Origin: Pseudomonas costantinii
GTDB lineage: Bacteria; Pseudomonadota; Gammaproteobacteria; Pseudomonadales; Pseudomonadaceae
NCBI RefSeq assembly: GCF_001870435.1
Contig: NZ_MDDR01000035.1
Coordinates: 62,001-126,000 of the forward strand
Reading direction: 5' to 3'
DNA: 64,000 nucleotides
Shown one piece after another: positions 1 to 8,095 of this stretch (within the stretch, counting starts at the first letter, position 1; every line of letters starts with the position of its first letter). The translations under genes and the position numbers were made by a program. The notes beneath the pieces were generated by a model that did not search any database, had not been told where the DNA came from, and was given only the letters and a program-made list of their open reading frames with translations.

Positions 1-101
1 AGCCACAACGATAACTCGGTGCCCGGCAGCGGGCAGGGCACCAGTTGGGCGTCGCCGATCAGTTCGCTCAAGGCACGTTGCAGGCCCAGCGGTGGCGTCA
101 T
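1..101 (-). CDS. 5' fragment of a gene, probably a class I methyltransferase
   Basis: This is the start of a minus-strand gene that runs off the left edge. It opens with ATG at 101 and reads MTPPLGLQRALSELIGDAQL, then a further 13 residues. The ATG overlaps the TGA of the preceding lipoprotein gene in an ATGA junction, so the two are translationally coupled. From memory, the gene at this place beside nrdR in Pseudomonas is a SAM-dependent methyltransferase with a similar N-terminus. The SAM-binding motifs lie outside the window, so the function is inferred from context only. Confidence 0.45.
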   Translation of the reverse strand, partial: MTPPLGLQRALSELIGDAQLVPCPLPGTELSLW

Positions 102-553
102 GGGGCTTTGACGAGTTGCAGGGGGCCGGTGGTCTGGGTGATCGCCTGGGTGATGCGCACGGCGGGCAGGTGCAGGATCAACTGGCCGGACTGGCTGGCG
201 CGGCCGCGCAATTCAACCCGTGCACCGGCCGGGAAGGCTTGCGGGTTGAAGCGCAGGCGGAAGGCCAGGGGCTTGTCATTGCCGGTCAGCACGCTGCTGG
301 CGAGCAACTGTTGCGGGCGCGAACGGTCGTCAATCACCAACAATGCCAATTCAACTTCGGCACCGGCGGGCACGCCGTTCAGGGTGCCGTTGATTTCACG
401 CTGGTAAGCCGGCAATGGGCCTAGGTCTTCAAGGCCAGGCACTTTTTTCTCTTGTGCAGGCGTGGGTTGAGGCGCGGCAGGCTTGGGGGCTTGGCTGCTG
501 CAGGCGACCAGAAAACTGAACAGGGTGAGTAAAACAAGTGGTCGTAACTGCAT
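98..553 (-). CDS. YbaY-family lipoprotein
   Basis: This encodes 151 residues starting at the ATG at 553. A longer in-frame start 15 codons upstream exists, but it would put extra residues before the signal peptide. The N-terminus MQLRPLVLLTLFSFLVACSS is a classic lipoprotein signal with lipobox LVAC, followed by a Pro/Ala linker of about 25 residues. The rest is a small beta-rich domain of the YbaY type (NGTLNGVPAGAEVELALLVI), a family of envelope lipoproteins of unclear role. It is divergent from nrdR and coupled by ATGA to the next minus-strand gene. Confidence 0.75.
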   Translation of the reverse strand: MQLRPLVLLTLFSFLVACSSQAPKPAAPQPTPAQEKKVPGLEDLGPLPAYQREINGTLNGVPAGAEVELALLVIDDRSRPQQLLASSVLTGNDKPLAFRLRFNPQAFPAGARVELRGRASQSGQLILHLPAVRITQAITQTTGPLQLVKAP

Positions 554-693
554 GTACGGCTCCAGAAAGGACAAAATCCGTGACTTGAAAATTAACAAAC
601 ATATAAGCCTGCCTATATACCGTAAAGGCTATGGCTTGTCTTGCCACGGGGATGCGCTACCATGGCCCTCCCTTTTTTTGTTGCCTGCCAACC

Positions 694-1158
694 ATGCACT
701 GTCCCTTCTGCGGTGCCAACGACACCAAGGTCATTGACTCGCGTCTGGTCGCCGAGGGCGATCAAGTGCGTCGCCGGCGCGAATGCCTGGCCTGTGGTGA
801 GCGTTTCACCACCTTCGAAACCGCCGAACTGGTATTGCCACGTCTGATCAAGTCCGACGGCAGCCGCCAGCCTTTCGACGAAGACAAACTGCGCGCCGGT
901 ATGCAGCGCGCCCTGGAAAAACGCCCGGTGAGTGTCGAGCGGCTGGAGGCGGCGCTGGTGCATATCAAGCACAAGCTGCGTGCGACCGGCGAGCGCGAGG
1001 TCAAGAGCCTGGTGGTGGGAGAACTGGTGATGGGCGAGCTGCAAAAGCTCGACGAAGTCGCCTATATCCGTTTCGCCTCGGTGTATCGACGCTTCCAGGA
1101 CCTCAATGAGTTCCGCGAAGAAATCGACCGCCTGGCCCGTGAGCCTGCCAAAGAATGA
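694..1158 (+). CDS. nrdR: NrdR transcriptional repressor of ribonucleotide reductase genes
   Basis: This 154-residue protein is the usual NrdR length. It starts MHCPFC at 694; an in-frame start 21 codons upstream is rejected because it precedes the conserved N-terminus. The zinc ribbon uses CPFC near residues 3-6 and CLAC near 31-34. An ATP-cone follows, which senses nucleotides and controls binding to NrdR boxes upstream of nrd genes. No clear Shine-Dalgarno precedes the ATG. The stop overlaps the start of ribD (ATGA), so nrdR is the first gene of the riboflavin-nusB-thiL run. Confidence 0.96.
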   Translation: MHCPFCGANDTKVIDSRLVAEGDQVRRRRECLACGERFTTFETAELVLPRLIKSDGSRQPFDEDKLRAGMQRALEKRPVSVERLEAALVHIKHKLRATGEREVKSLVVGELVMGELQKLDEVAYIRFASVYRRFQDLNEFREEIDRLAREPAKE

Positions 1159-2291
1159 ACCCACCGTCTGCCGAACAAGCTGTCCTCGACGCCCATTACA
1201 TGGCCCGCGCCCTCGAATTGGCGCGCAAGGGCCTGTACACCACCCATCCCAACCCTCGGGTGGGCTGCGTGATTGTGCGCGATGGGCAGATTGTCGGCGA
1301 AGGCTGGCATGAGCGCACCGGCGAACCGCATGCCGAGCCGAATGCTCTGCGCGCAGCCGGCGACAAGGCGCGTGGCGCCACGGTGTACGTGACCCTCGAA
1401 CCGTGCAGCCACCATGGGCGTACGCCGCCATGCGCCGACGCGCTGGTGAGTGCCGGTGTCGCGCGCGTGGTGGCGGGCATGCAGGACCCGAACCCGGAAG
1501 TGGCCGGTCGCGGCATGCAGCGTTTGGCCCAAGCCGGTATCGAAATCCGTAGCGGCGTGCTGGAAAGCCAAGCCCGTGCGCTGAATCCAGGCTTTCTCAA
1601 ACGCATGGAACACGGCCTGCCCTTCGTGCGGGTCAAGCTGGCGATGAGTTTGGACGGCCGCACCGCGATGGCCAGCGGCGAAAGCCAATGGATCACCGGC
1701 CCTGCCGCCCGCGCCGCCGTGCAGCGCCTGCGTGCCGAGGCCAGCGTGGTGCTGACCGGCGCCGACACGGTGCTGGCCGATGGCGCCCGCTTGACGGTCC
1801 GCGCCGCTGAGCTCGGCCTGGATGAAGAAACCACTGCGCTCGCCATGTCGCGTCCGCCCTTGCGGGTGTTGATCGACGGCCGTCTGCGTGTGCCTTTGAA
1901 TGCCCCGTTCTTCAAGGCTGGCCCGGCGTTGGTCATCACCTGCGTGACCCCGGAAAACCAGTTCCCACGTGGACCTGAGTGCCTGGTGGTGCCGGGCGTC
2001 GACGGCCAGGTTGACCTGCGCTCGGCGCTGGTAGCTCTGGCCGCCCGTGGCGTCAACGAGGTGCTGGTGGAAGCTGGCCCAAGCCTGGCGGGCGCGTTTG
2101 CCCAACAGGGGCTGGTGGACGAGTACGTCATTTTTGTTGCGGGCAAGTTCCTAGGCTCCGCTGCCCGACCTTTGTTGGACTGGCCGCTTGAGAAACTCAG
2201 CGACGCCCCCCAACTCAAGATCACTGAAATGCGCGCTGTAGGCGACGACTGGCGAGTCACTGCCATCCCTGTGCCACCAGCGAGCGTATAA
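1155..2291 (+). CDS. ribD: RibD, bifunctional pyrimidine deaminase/reductase
   Basis: This 378-residue enzyme carries out the second and third steps of riboflavin synthesis: deamination of the pyrimidinone, then reduction of its ribose. The N-terminal deaminase (about residues 1-150) shows the zinc site HAEPNAL and PCSHHGRTPPCADAL. The C-terminal reductase (about 155-370) contains VKLAMSLDGRTA and the ESQWITGP stretch. It overlaps nrdR by 4 nt and is followed 44 bp later by ribE. Confidence 0.97.
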   Translation: MNPPSAEQAVLDAHYMARALELARKGLYTTHPNPRVGCVIVRDGQIVGEGWHERTGEPHAEPNALRAAGDKARGATVYVTLEPCSHHGRTPPCADALVSAGVARVVAGMQDPNPEVAGRGMQRLAQAGIEIRSGVLESQARALNPGFLKRMEHGLPFVRVKLAMSLDGRTAMASGESQWITGPAARAAVQRLRAEASVVLTGADTVLADGARLTVRAAELGLDEETTALAMSRPPLRVLIDGRLRVPLNAPFFKAGPALVITCVTPENQFPRGPECLVVPGVDGQVDLRSALVALAARGVNEVLVEAGPSLAGAFAQQGLVDEYVIFVAGKFLGSAARPLLDWPLEKLSDAPQLKITEMRAVGDDWRVTAIPVPPASV

Positions 2292-2335
2292 TTCCAGCCT
2301 GCGCTAAGCGCAGCCCCGTTTTCCAGGAGAAGGCC

Positions 2336-2998
2336 ATGTTCACCGGCATTATCGAATCCATCGGCAGCATCCGCGCCATGACCCCCAAAGGCGGCGACGT
2401 ACGCCTGCTGGTTGAAACCGGCAAGTTGGACCTGGGCGACGTCAAACTGGGCGACAGCATCGCCGTCAGCGGCGTGTGCCTGACCGTCATCGAGCTGCCG
2501 GGCAACGGCTTTGCCGCCGACGTCAGCCGGGAAACCCTGGACTGCACGGCGATGAATGACCTCAAGGCCGGCAGCCCGGTCAACCTGGAAAAAGCCCTGA
2601 CCCCGACCACCCGCCTGGGCGGCCATCTGGTCAGCGGCCACGTCGACGGTGTCGGCGAAGTGGTTGCCCGCAGCGAAAATGCGCGTGCCGTGGAATTCCG
2701 TATCCGCGCGCCAAAAGAGCTGGCCAAGTACATCGCCCATAAAGGCTCGATCACCGTCGATGGCACCAGCCTGACCGTGAACGCCGTGAATGGCGCCGAA
2801 TTCGAACTGACCATTATTCCCCACACCCTGAGCGAAACCATCATGGCGTCGTACCAGCCGGGTCGCCGGGTGAACCTGGAAGTGGACTTGCTTGCCCGTT
2901 ACCTGGAGCGCCTGTTGTTGGGCGATAAGGCCGCAGAGCCAACTGCCGGGAACATCACTGAAAGTTTTCTGGCCGCTAACGGCTACCTGAAATCCTGA
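2336..2998 (+). CDS. ribE: Riboflavin synthase, alpha subunit
   Basis: This encodes 220 residues starting MFTGIIESIG, the invariant N-terminus of riboflavin synthase. Two lumazine-binding repeats can be seen: one at about 1-97 and a second beginning near GGHLVSGHVDGVGEV. The enzyme dismutates two molecules of 6,7-dimethyl-8-ribityllumazine to give riboflavin. A good ribosome site (AGGAGAAGG) precedes the ATG. The 44 bp before it are too short for an FMN riboswitch. Confidence 0.97.
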   Translation: MFTGIIESIGSIRAMTPKGGDVRLLVETGKLDLGDVKLGDSIAVSGVCLTVIELPGNGFAADVSRETLDCTAMNDLKAGSPVNLEKALTPTTRLGGHLVSGHVDGVGEVVARSENARAVEFRIRAPKELAKYIAHKGSITVDGTSLTVNAVNGAEFELTIIPHTLSETIMASYQPGRRVNLEVDLLARYLERLLLGDKAAEPTAGNITESFLAANGYLKS

Positions 2999-3013
2999 CC
3001 AAGGGGGTGCCAC

Positions 3014-4105
3014 GTGGCGCTCAATAGCATCGAAGAACTGGTTGAAGACATCCGCCAAGGCAAGATGGTCATCCTGATGGATGACGAAGACCGCGAGAAC
3101 GAAGGCGATATCATCATGGCCGCCGAGCTCTGCAAGGCTGAGCACATCAACTTCATGGCCAAGCACGCCCGTGGGCTGATCTGCATGCCCATGAGCCGTG
3201 AGCGCTGCGAGTTGCTCAAGTTGCCGTTGATGGCGCCGCGCAACGGGTCGGGTTTCGGCACCAAGTTCACCGTGTCCATTGAGGCGACCACCGGTGTCAC
3301 CACTGGTATCTCCGCGGCTGACCGCGCACGCACGGTGCAAGCCGCCGCCGCGAAAGACGCCAAGGCCGAAGACATCGTCAGCCCTGGGCACATCTTCCCG
3401 CTGATGGCCCAACCGGGCGGCACGCTCGCGCGCGCCGGCCACACCGAAGCGGCCTGCGACCTGGCGCGCATGGCCGGTTTCGAGCCGAGCGGTGTGATCT
3501 GCGAAGTGATGAACGACGACGGCACCATGGCCCGTCGAACTGAACTCGAAGCGTTCGCGGCCGAACACAACCTCAAGATCGGCACCATTGCCGACCTGAT
3601 TCACTACCGCATGATCCACGAACGTACCGTTCAGCGGATTGCCGAGCAGCCACTGGACAGCGAACTGGGCCAATTCAATTTGGTGACCTACCGTGATTCA
3701 GTGGAAGGTGACGTGCACATGGCCCTGACTCTGGGCAACATCTGCGCGGAAGAGCCGACCCTGGTGCGGGTGCACAACATGGACCCGCTGCGTGACTTGT
3801 TGATGGTCAAGCAACCGGGTCGCTGGAGCTTGCGGGCCGCCATGGCTGCGGTTTCCGAGGCGGGCAGTGGCGTAGTGTTGTTGCTCGGCCACCCGTTGGA
3901 TGGCGATGTGTTGCTGGCGCATATCCGCGAAACGGCTGACCACGCGCCGGTGAAAAAACCGACCACCTACAGCATCGTCGGTGCCGGTTCGCAGATCCTG
4001 CGCGACCTCGGCGTGCGCAAAATGCGCCTGATGAGCGCGCCAATGAAATTTAATGCGATATCCGGTTTCGACCTGGAAGTTGTAGAATACGTGCCCTCCG
4101 AATAA
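3014..4105 (+). CDS. ribBA: RibBA-type DHBP synthase with degenerate GTP cyclohydrolase II domain
   Basis: This 363-residue protein starts at GTG 3014, after an AAGGGGG ribosome site. Residues 1-200 form 3,4-dihydroxy-2-butanone-4-phosphate synthase: DDEDRENEGD, HARGLICMPM and GHTEAACDLA are intact. Residues about 205-363 resemble GTP cyclohydrolase II, but the zinc ligands are missing. Where RibA has ECLTGDALFSQRCDCG, this protein reads HNMDPLRDLLMVKQPG with no cysteine. The second domain is therefore probably not a cyclohydrolase. A separate complete ribA lies at 7062-7679. Confidence 0.93.
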   Translation: MALNSIEELVEDIRQGKMVILMDDEDRENEGDIIMAAELCKAEHINFMAKHARGLICMPMSRERCELLKLPLMAPRNGSGFGTKFTVSIEATTGVTTGISAADRARTVQAAAAKDAKAEDIVSPGHIFPLMAQPGGTLARAGHTEAACDLARMAGFEPSGVICEVMNDDGTMARRTELEAFAAEHNLKIGTIADLIHYRMIHERTVQRIAEQPLDSELGQFNLVTYRDSVEGDVHMALTLGNICAEEPTLVRVHNMDPLRDLLMVKQPGRWSLRAAMAAVSEAGSGVVLLLGHPLDGDVLLAHIRETADHAPVKKPTTYSIVGAGSQILRDLGVRKMRLMSAPMKFNAISGFDLEVVEYVPSE

Positions 4106-4149
4106 AAGCCGGCGATTTTTGCCCCTTGTTCGCGGTTAAAACATCACTG

Positions 4150-4172
4150 AGGGACGCACTTTTCGCGTCCCT
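4150..4172 (+). other. Hairpin between ribBA and ribH
   Basis: AGGGACGC and GCGTCCCT form a perfect 8-bp stem around a 7-nt loop. It lies in the 88-bp gap between ribBA and ribH, 21 bp before the ribH start. No U-run follows directly (next bases GCTCTTTA), so it is not a standard terminator. It could adjust downstream expression or mark an mRNA processing point. Confidence 0.5.
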
Positions 4173-4193
4173 GCTCTTTAAGAGATTTGTCGA

Positions 4194-4670
4194 ATGACCC
4201 TGAAGACCATCGAAGGTACCTTCATCGCCCCCAAAGGCCGCTATGCCCTAGTGGTTGGCCGCTTCAACAGCTTCGTGGTTGAAAGCCTGGTAAGCGGTGC
4301 CGTGGACGCCCTGGTTCGCCACGGTGTGAGCGAGAGCGACATCACCATTATCCGTGCCCCTGGCGCCTTCGAAATTCCACTGGTTGCGCAAAAAGTTGCT
4401 CAGCAGGGTGAATACGCGGCGATCATCGCCCTGGGCGCAGTCATTCGTGGCGGTACCCCGCACTTCGAATACGTAGCTGGCGAATGCACCAAGGGCCTGG
4501 CCCAAGTCTCCATGGAGTTCGGTGTGCCAGTCGCTTTCGGCGTACTGACCGTAGATTCCATCGAGCAAGCCATCGAGCGTTCCGGCACCAAGGCCGGCAA
4601 CAAAGGCGCTGAAGCTGCCTTGTCCGCCCTGGAAATGGTCAGCCTGCTGTCGCAGTTGGAGGCCAAGTGA
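4194..4670 (+). CDS. ribH: 6,7-dimethyl-8-ribityllumazine synthase
   Basis: This encodes 158 residues of the standard family length. The enzyme condenses the RibD product with DHBP to form the lumazine substrate of RibE. Visible family motifs are VVGRFNSFV, RAPGAFEIP, ALGAVIRGGTPHFEYV and FGVLTVDSIEQAIERSG. Its TGA stop overlaps the GTG start of nusB, which indicates coupled translation. Confidence 0.97.
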   Translation: MTLKTIEGTFIAPKGRYALVVGRFNSFVVESLVSGAVDALVRHGVSESDITIIRAPGAFEIPLVAQKVAQQGEYAAIIALGAVIRGGTPHFEYVAGECTKGLAQVSMEFGVPVAFGVLTVDSIEQAIERSGTKAGNKGAEAALSALEMVSLLSQLEAK

Positions 4671-5167
4671 TTTCCGACGAGAGCGACAACTTCAACCCGC
4701 GCGAGCCACGTCCAGCCGATGCTGGCAAGCCATCGAAAAACGAGAAGCGTCGCGCTGCTCGTCAACTGGCCACCCAGGCGCTGTACCAGCGCCAGATGGC
4801 CGGTGCGTCGCTGAACGAAATCGAAGCGCAGTTTCGCGTCGACAACGACTTCACCTTCGCCGACCTGCCGTACTTCCACGACATCCTGCACGGTGTGTAT
4901 GCGCACCTGAGCGAGATCGACACGGCCCTGGCACCATGCCTGGACCTGACCATCGAAGAGCTGGACCCGGTTGAACTGTGCGTGATGCGCCTGTCCACCT
5001 GGGAACTGCTGTATCGCGTCGACGTGCCGTACCGCGTGGTGATCAACGAAGGCATTGAGCTGGCAAAAGTCTACGGTTCGACCGACGGCCACAAGTTCGT
5101 CAACGGTGTGCTCGACAAGCTGGCCCCGCGCCTGCGTGAAGCCGAAGTGAAGGCGTACAAGCGCTAA
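4667..5167 (+). CDS. nusB: Transcription antitermination factor NusB
   Basis: This 166-residue protein starts at GTG 4667, overlapping the ribH stop in GTGA. NusB pairs with S10 (NusE) to bind boxA RNA in rRNA antitermination. The family core begins at RRAARQLATQALYQRQMAG. Further on are ELCVMRLSTWELLY and VPYRVVINEGIELAKVYG. The first 25 or so residues are a charged, poorly conserved extension common in Pseudomonas. Confidence 0.95.
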   Translation: MISDESDNFNPREPRPADAGKPSKNEKRRAARQLATQALYQRQMAGASLNEIEAQFRVDNDFTFADLPYFHDILHGVYAHLSEIDTALAPCLDLTIEELDPVELCVMRLSTWELLYRVDVPYRVVINEGIELAKVYGSTDGHKFVNGVLDKLAPRLREAEVKAYKR

Positions 5168-5185
5168 TTCGCGCTTGAATCCTTG

Positions 5186-6151
5186 ATGGGTGAGTTTGAG
5201 CTGATCCGCAAATACTTCGCCGCCGCGCCCTGTGCGCAAGGCGGTGAAGGCATTGCTCTGGGGATCGGCGATGACTGCGCCTTGCTGGCGCTCCCCGCCG
5301 GGGAGCAACTGGCAATCTCCACCGATACCCTGGTGGCCGGCGTGCATTTTGCCGACCCCTGCGATCCCTTTCTGCTCGGCCAGCGCTCGTTGGCTGTGGC
5401 AGTCAGCGATTTGGCCGCCATGGGCGCCCACCCCCTCGCGTTTACCCTTGCACTCACTACCCCGACAGTCGATGCCGATTGGCTGCAACGCTATGCCCAA
5501 GGTTTAAACGCCATGGCGCAAAGTTGTGGCGTAGGCCTGGTGGGGGGGGACACCACGCGCGGGCCGTTGAGCCTGACCCTGACCGTATTTGGCCGTGTAC
5601 CGGCCGGGCAGGCCCTGAAGCGCAGCGGCGCACAGCCGGGTGACCTGTTGTGTGTGGGCGGTGAACTGGGCAATGCCGCTGGCGCCTTGCCGTTGGTGTT
5701 GGGGCAGCGCACCGCTGACGCCGCCATCGCCGAGCCGTTGCTGGCCCATTACTGGTCGCCGCAACCGCAGTTGGCGCTGGGCCTGGCGCTTCGGGGCAAG
5801 GCTACGTCTGCCATGGATATCTCCGACGGGTTGTTAGCCGATTGCGGGCATATCGCCAAGGCGTCGGCTGTCAGCTTGTTGATCGAGCGTCAGCAGTTGC
5901 CGTTGTCAGAGGCGTTGCTGGCGTTTGTCGGTGATGACCAGGCCCGTGTGGCCGCGTTGAGCGGGGGCGACGACTACGTGCTGGCGTTCACCCTGCCACC
6001 GGCCGAGTTGGCGCCGTTACTGGCGAGTAACTGGCCGATCCATGTGATTGGCCGGGTCGAGGCCGGGCAGGGCGTGACGCTGCTCGATGCCAATGGGCAG
6101 GACATCACCCCGGCCGTGCGCGGCTATCAGCACTTTCGCGAAACGCCGTAA
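5186..6151 (+). CDS. thiL: Thiamine-monophosphate kinase
   Basis: This 321-residue enzyme phosphorylates thiamine monophosphate to the active diphosphate. The start is ATG 5186; the TTG directly before it is less likely. The family motifs are GIGDDCALL, STDTLVAGVHF, AVSDLAAMGA and MDISDGLLADCGH. It lies 18 bp after nusB. In many Pseudomonas genomes pgpA follows thiL; here a periplasmic binding protein gene comes next. Confidence 0.95.
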   Translation: MGEFELIRKYFAAAPCAQGGEGIALGIGDDCALLALPAGEQLAISTDTLVAGVHFADPCDPFLLGQRSLAVAVSDLAAMGAHPLAFTLALTTPTVDADWLQRYAQGLNAMAQSCGVGLVGGDTTRGPLSLTLTVFGRVPAGQALKRSGAQPGDLLCVGGELGNAAGALPLVLGQRTADAAIAEPLLAHYWSPQPQLALGLALRGKATSAMDISDGLLADCGHIAKASAVSLLIERQQLPLSEALLAFVGDDQARVAALSGGDDYVLAFTLPPAELAPLLASNWPIHVIGRVEAGQGVTLLDANGQDITPAVRGYQHFRETP

Positions 6152-6206
6152 GCCAGCGACCTGCGCTACCCTCTATGCGGTTATCAAGCTGTAGGAGGTC
6201 GTTACT

Positions 6207-6932
6207 ATGGATGTGCGCCACTGGCTGCTGATTGTGCTGTGTGCCGTCGCGTCGCTGGTGCAGGCGGAGGATGTTCAGGTTCCCGGCAAGGTCATGCTGG
6301 CCAGTGAGGAATGGAACGACTACACCAACAAAGACGGCAGCGGCCTGGCCTGGGACATATTGCGCCAGGTCTTCGAGCCTGCGGGCATCACGCTGCAAAC
6401 CCGCAGCGTGCCCTATACCCGTTCGGTCGGTCTGGCCCAGCGTGGTGAGGTGGATGGTTGGGTCGGCTCCTACCGCGATGAAGCCAGCGGCGTGTTGTAC
6501 CCACACTGGAATTTCGATTCCGACCACATCTACGCCCTCGGGCTGGCAACGACGCCGACGCCGAGCATTGCCACATTGGGCAACTACCGCCTGGCCTGGG
6601 TGCGCGGCTACAAATATGAAGAGTATTTGCCCAACATCCACCGCTTCAACCAGATCGAGCGCCGCGACGGTATTTTGCCGATGCTGCAGTATGGTCGCGC
6701 TGACTTCTATATCGATGCCCATTCCGAAGCCAAGTACGTGCTCGGTCAGTCGGATGAACCGTCGAAATTCAAGCTCACCCACATCGCCGAGCTGCCGCTC
6801 TATATAGGTTTTGCCGATAACGAACGAGGCCGGGCATTGATGGCGGTGTATGACCAGCGCATGGCCGCCTTGGTCGTCAGTGGCGAGCTGAAGCCGATTT
6901 TCGAGCGCTGGAAACAGCCATATCCGTTCTGA
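6207..6932 (+). CDS. Periplasmic substrate-binding protein (SBP_bac_3-like)
   Basis: This 241-residue protein has a signal peptide ending near VQA-ED (residues 1-20). The mature part has the fold order of family 3 solute-binding proteins: VMLASEEWNDY, GLAWDILRQVFEPAGI, then RGEVDGWVGSYRDE. No permease or ATPase gene is adjacent. It could be an orphan binding protein rather than part of a complete ABC transporter. Ligand unknown. An AGGAGG ribosome site precedes the ATG. Confidence 0.75.
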   Translation: MDVRHWLLIVLCAVASLVQAEDVQVPGKVMLASEEWNDYTNKDGSGLAWDILRQVFEPAGITLQTRSVPYTRSVGLAQRGEVDGWVGSYRDEASGVLYPHWNFDSDHIYALGLATTPTPSIATLGNYRLAWVRGYKYEEYLPNIHRFNQIERRDGILPMLQYGRADFYIDAHSEAKYVLGQSDEPSKFKLTHIAELPLYIGFADNERGRALMAVYDQRMAALVVSGELKPIFERWKQPYPF

Positions 6933-7061
6933 ACTGCATAGAACCGAGACGAAGGCCAATCGAACCGATTGATCTTTATCAGCGATAATTCAGCTTAAGC
7001 GTCTGTAGGAACCTGCTGTTACAATGACAGCCTCTGTGAAATCTGAAATCAGGAGCACACG

Positions 7062-7679
7062 GTGCCCGTCGTTTTCGTCGCCGCTTCCAAGCTGCCTACC
7101 CCTTTTGCCACGTTCACCATGAACGGCTTTCTCGAAGAAGCCACCGGCCGTGAGCACGTTGTGCTCAGCCTGGGCGACATCGCCGACGGCGCGCCGGTGC
7201 TGGGTCGTGTGCACTCCGAGTGCCTGACCGGCGACGCGCTGTTCAGCCAACGCTGCGACTGCGGTTCGCAACTGGAAGCTGCCATGCGCGCCATCGCCCG
7301 TGAAGGCCGTGGCGTGTTGCTGTACTTGCGTCAGGAAGGCCGTGGTATTGGCCTGATGAATAAGATCCGCGCGTATGAGCTGCAAGATGGCGGCGCCGAC
7401 ACTGTCGAAGCCAACGAACGCCTGGGCTTCGCCGCCGACCAGCGTGACTACGCGATCTGCCTGCCGATGCTGGAGCATCTGGGTGTGAAGTCACTGCGCC
7501 TGATGACCAACAACCCGCGCAAGGTCAAAGCCTTGACCGAGATGGGCATCACCGTTGCTGAGCGTGTGCCGCTGCACACCGGGCACAACCCGCACAACAA
7601 ACTCTACCTGGCCACCAAAGCCAGCAAGCTCGACCACATGATGGGCAACGAGCATCAGGGCGAGGTCGACCGCGCGTGA
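7062..7679 (+). CDS. ribA: GTP cyclohydrolase II
   Basis: This 205-residue enzyme starts at GTG 7062 after an AGGAG site. It opens GTP to the first pyrimidine intermediate of riboflavin synthesis. The zinc ligands are present in HSECLTGDALFSQRCDCG. Also present are the catalytic LRQEGRGIGLMNKIRAYELQ and the C-terminal LMTNNPRKV. This complete stand-alone enzyme fits with the apparent loss of the zinc site in the RibBA second domain. The stop overlaps the GTG start of the next gene. Confidence 0.97.
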   Translation: MPVVFVAASKLPTPFATFTMNGFLEEATGREHVVLSLGDIADGAPVLGRVHSECLTGDALFSQRCDCGSQLEAAMRAIAREGRGVLLYLRQEGRGIGLMNKIRAYELQDGGADTVEANERLGFAADQRDYAICLPMLEHLGVKSLRLMTNNPRKVKALTEMGITVAERVPLHTGHNPHNKLYLATKASKLDHMMGNEHQGEVDRA

Positions 7680-8095
7680 CCCGTGGCCAGGTAAAACGGC
7701 GACTGTCCTTCAACTGGTGGCAGTACCTGGCCCTGGCATTGCTCCCGTTGTTCGTGATCAACCTGGTATTTGGCCAAGCCGAATTCCTGCTCCCCGTGCT
7801 GGCCATGCCGTTCTTTATCGCCGGCGTGGCCTCGATGTTTCTGAGCCTGCGCTATTTTCATGGTTATAAACACGCGCTGATCGCCACGTCCAAAGCCCTC
7901 GATACCCCAGAAGAACCAGCCGCCTGGATTACTCTCGCGGCCCGTCGACGCACGGCCTTGCTGGTCGCCGCCGTACCCGCCTGGATCGGCGCGTTGGCGG
8001 TATTCGTCGGCCTGGAAGCCGTGCCGCTGTGCCTGCTGGCCCTGTCAACTCTGGTCCTGTTCTACCTCTACCGCATTCCGCGTCAACTGGGATGA
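7676..8095 (+). CDS. Small inner-membrane protein of unknown function
   Basis: This encodes 139 residues starting at GTG 7676 (GTGA overlap with ribA). Four hydrophobic segments are seen: YLALALLPLFVINLVFG, LLPVLAMPFFIAGVASMF, ALLVAAVPAWIGALAVFVG and LCLLALSTLVLFYLY. I do not recognise the family. It is tightly coupled to ribA before it and btuF after it. Confidence 0.8.
   Translation: MTRGQVKRRLSFNWWQYLALALLPLFVINLVFGQAEFLLPVLAMPFFIAGVASMFLSLRYFHGYKHALIATSKALDTPEEPAAWITLAARRRTALLVAAVPAWIGALAVFVGLEAVPLCLLALSTLVLFYLYRIPRQLG

Noticed and set aside
2292..2335. Possible FMN riboswitch before ribE
   Set aside because: The 44-bp gap is too short for the RFN element and none of its conserved blocks are seen.
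1196..3673. 825-codon minus-strand frame opposite ribD-ribE-ribBA
   Set aside because: It is antisense to three clearly recognised riboflavin genes. Long shadow frames are common in high-GC DNA.
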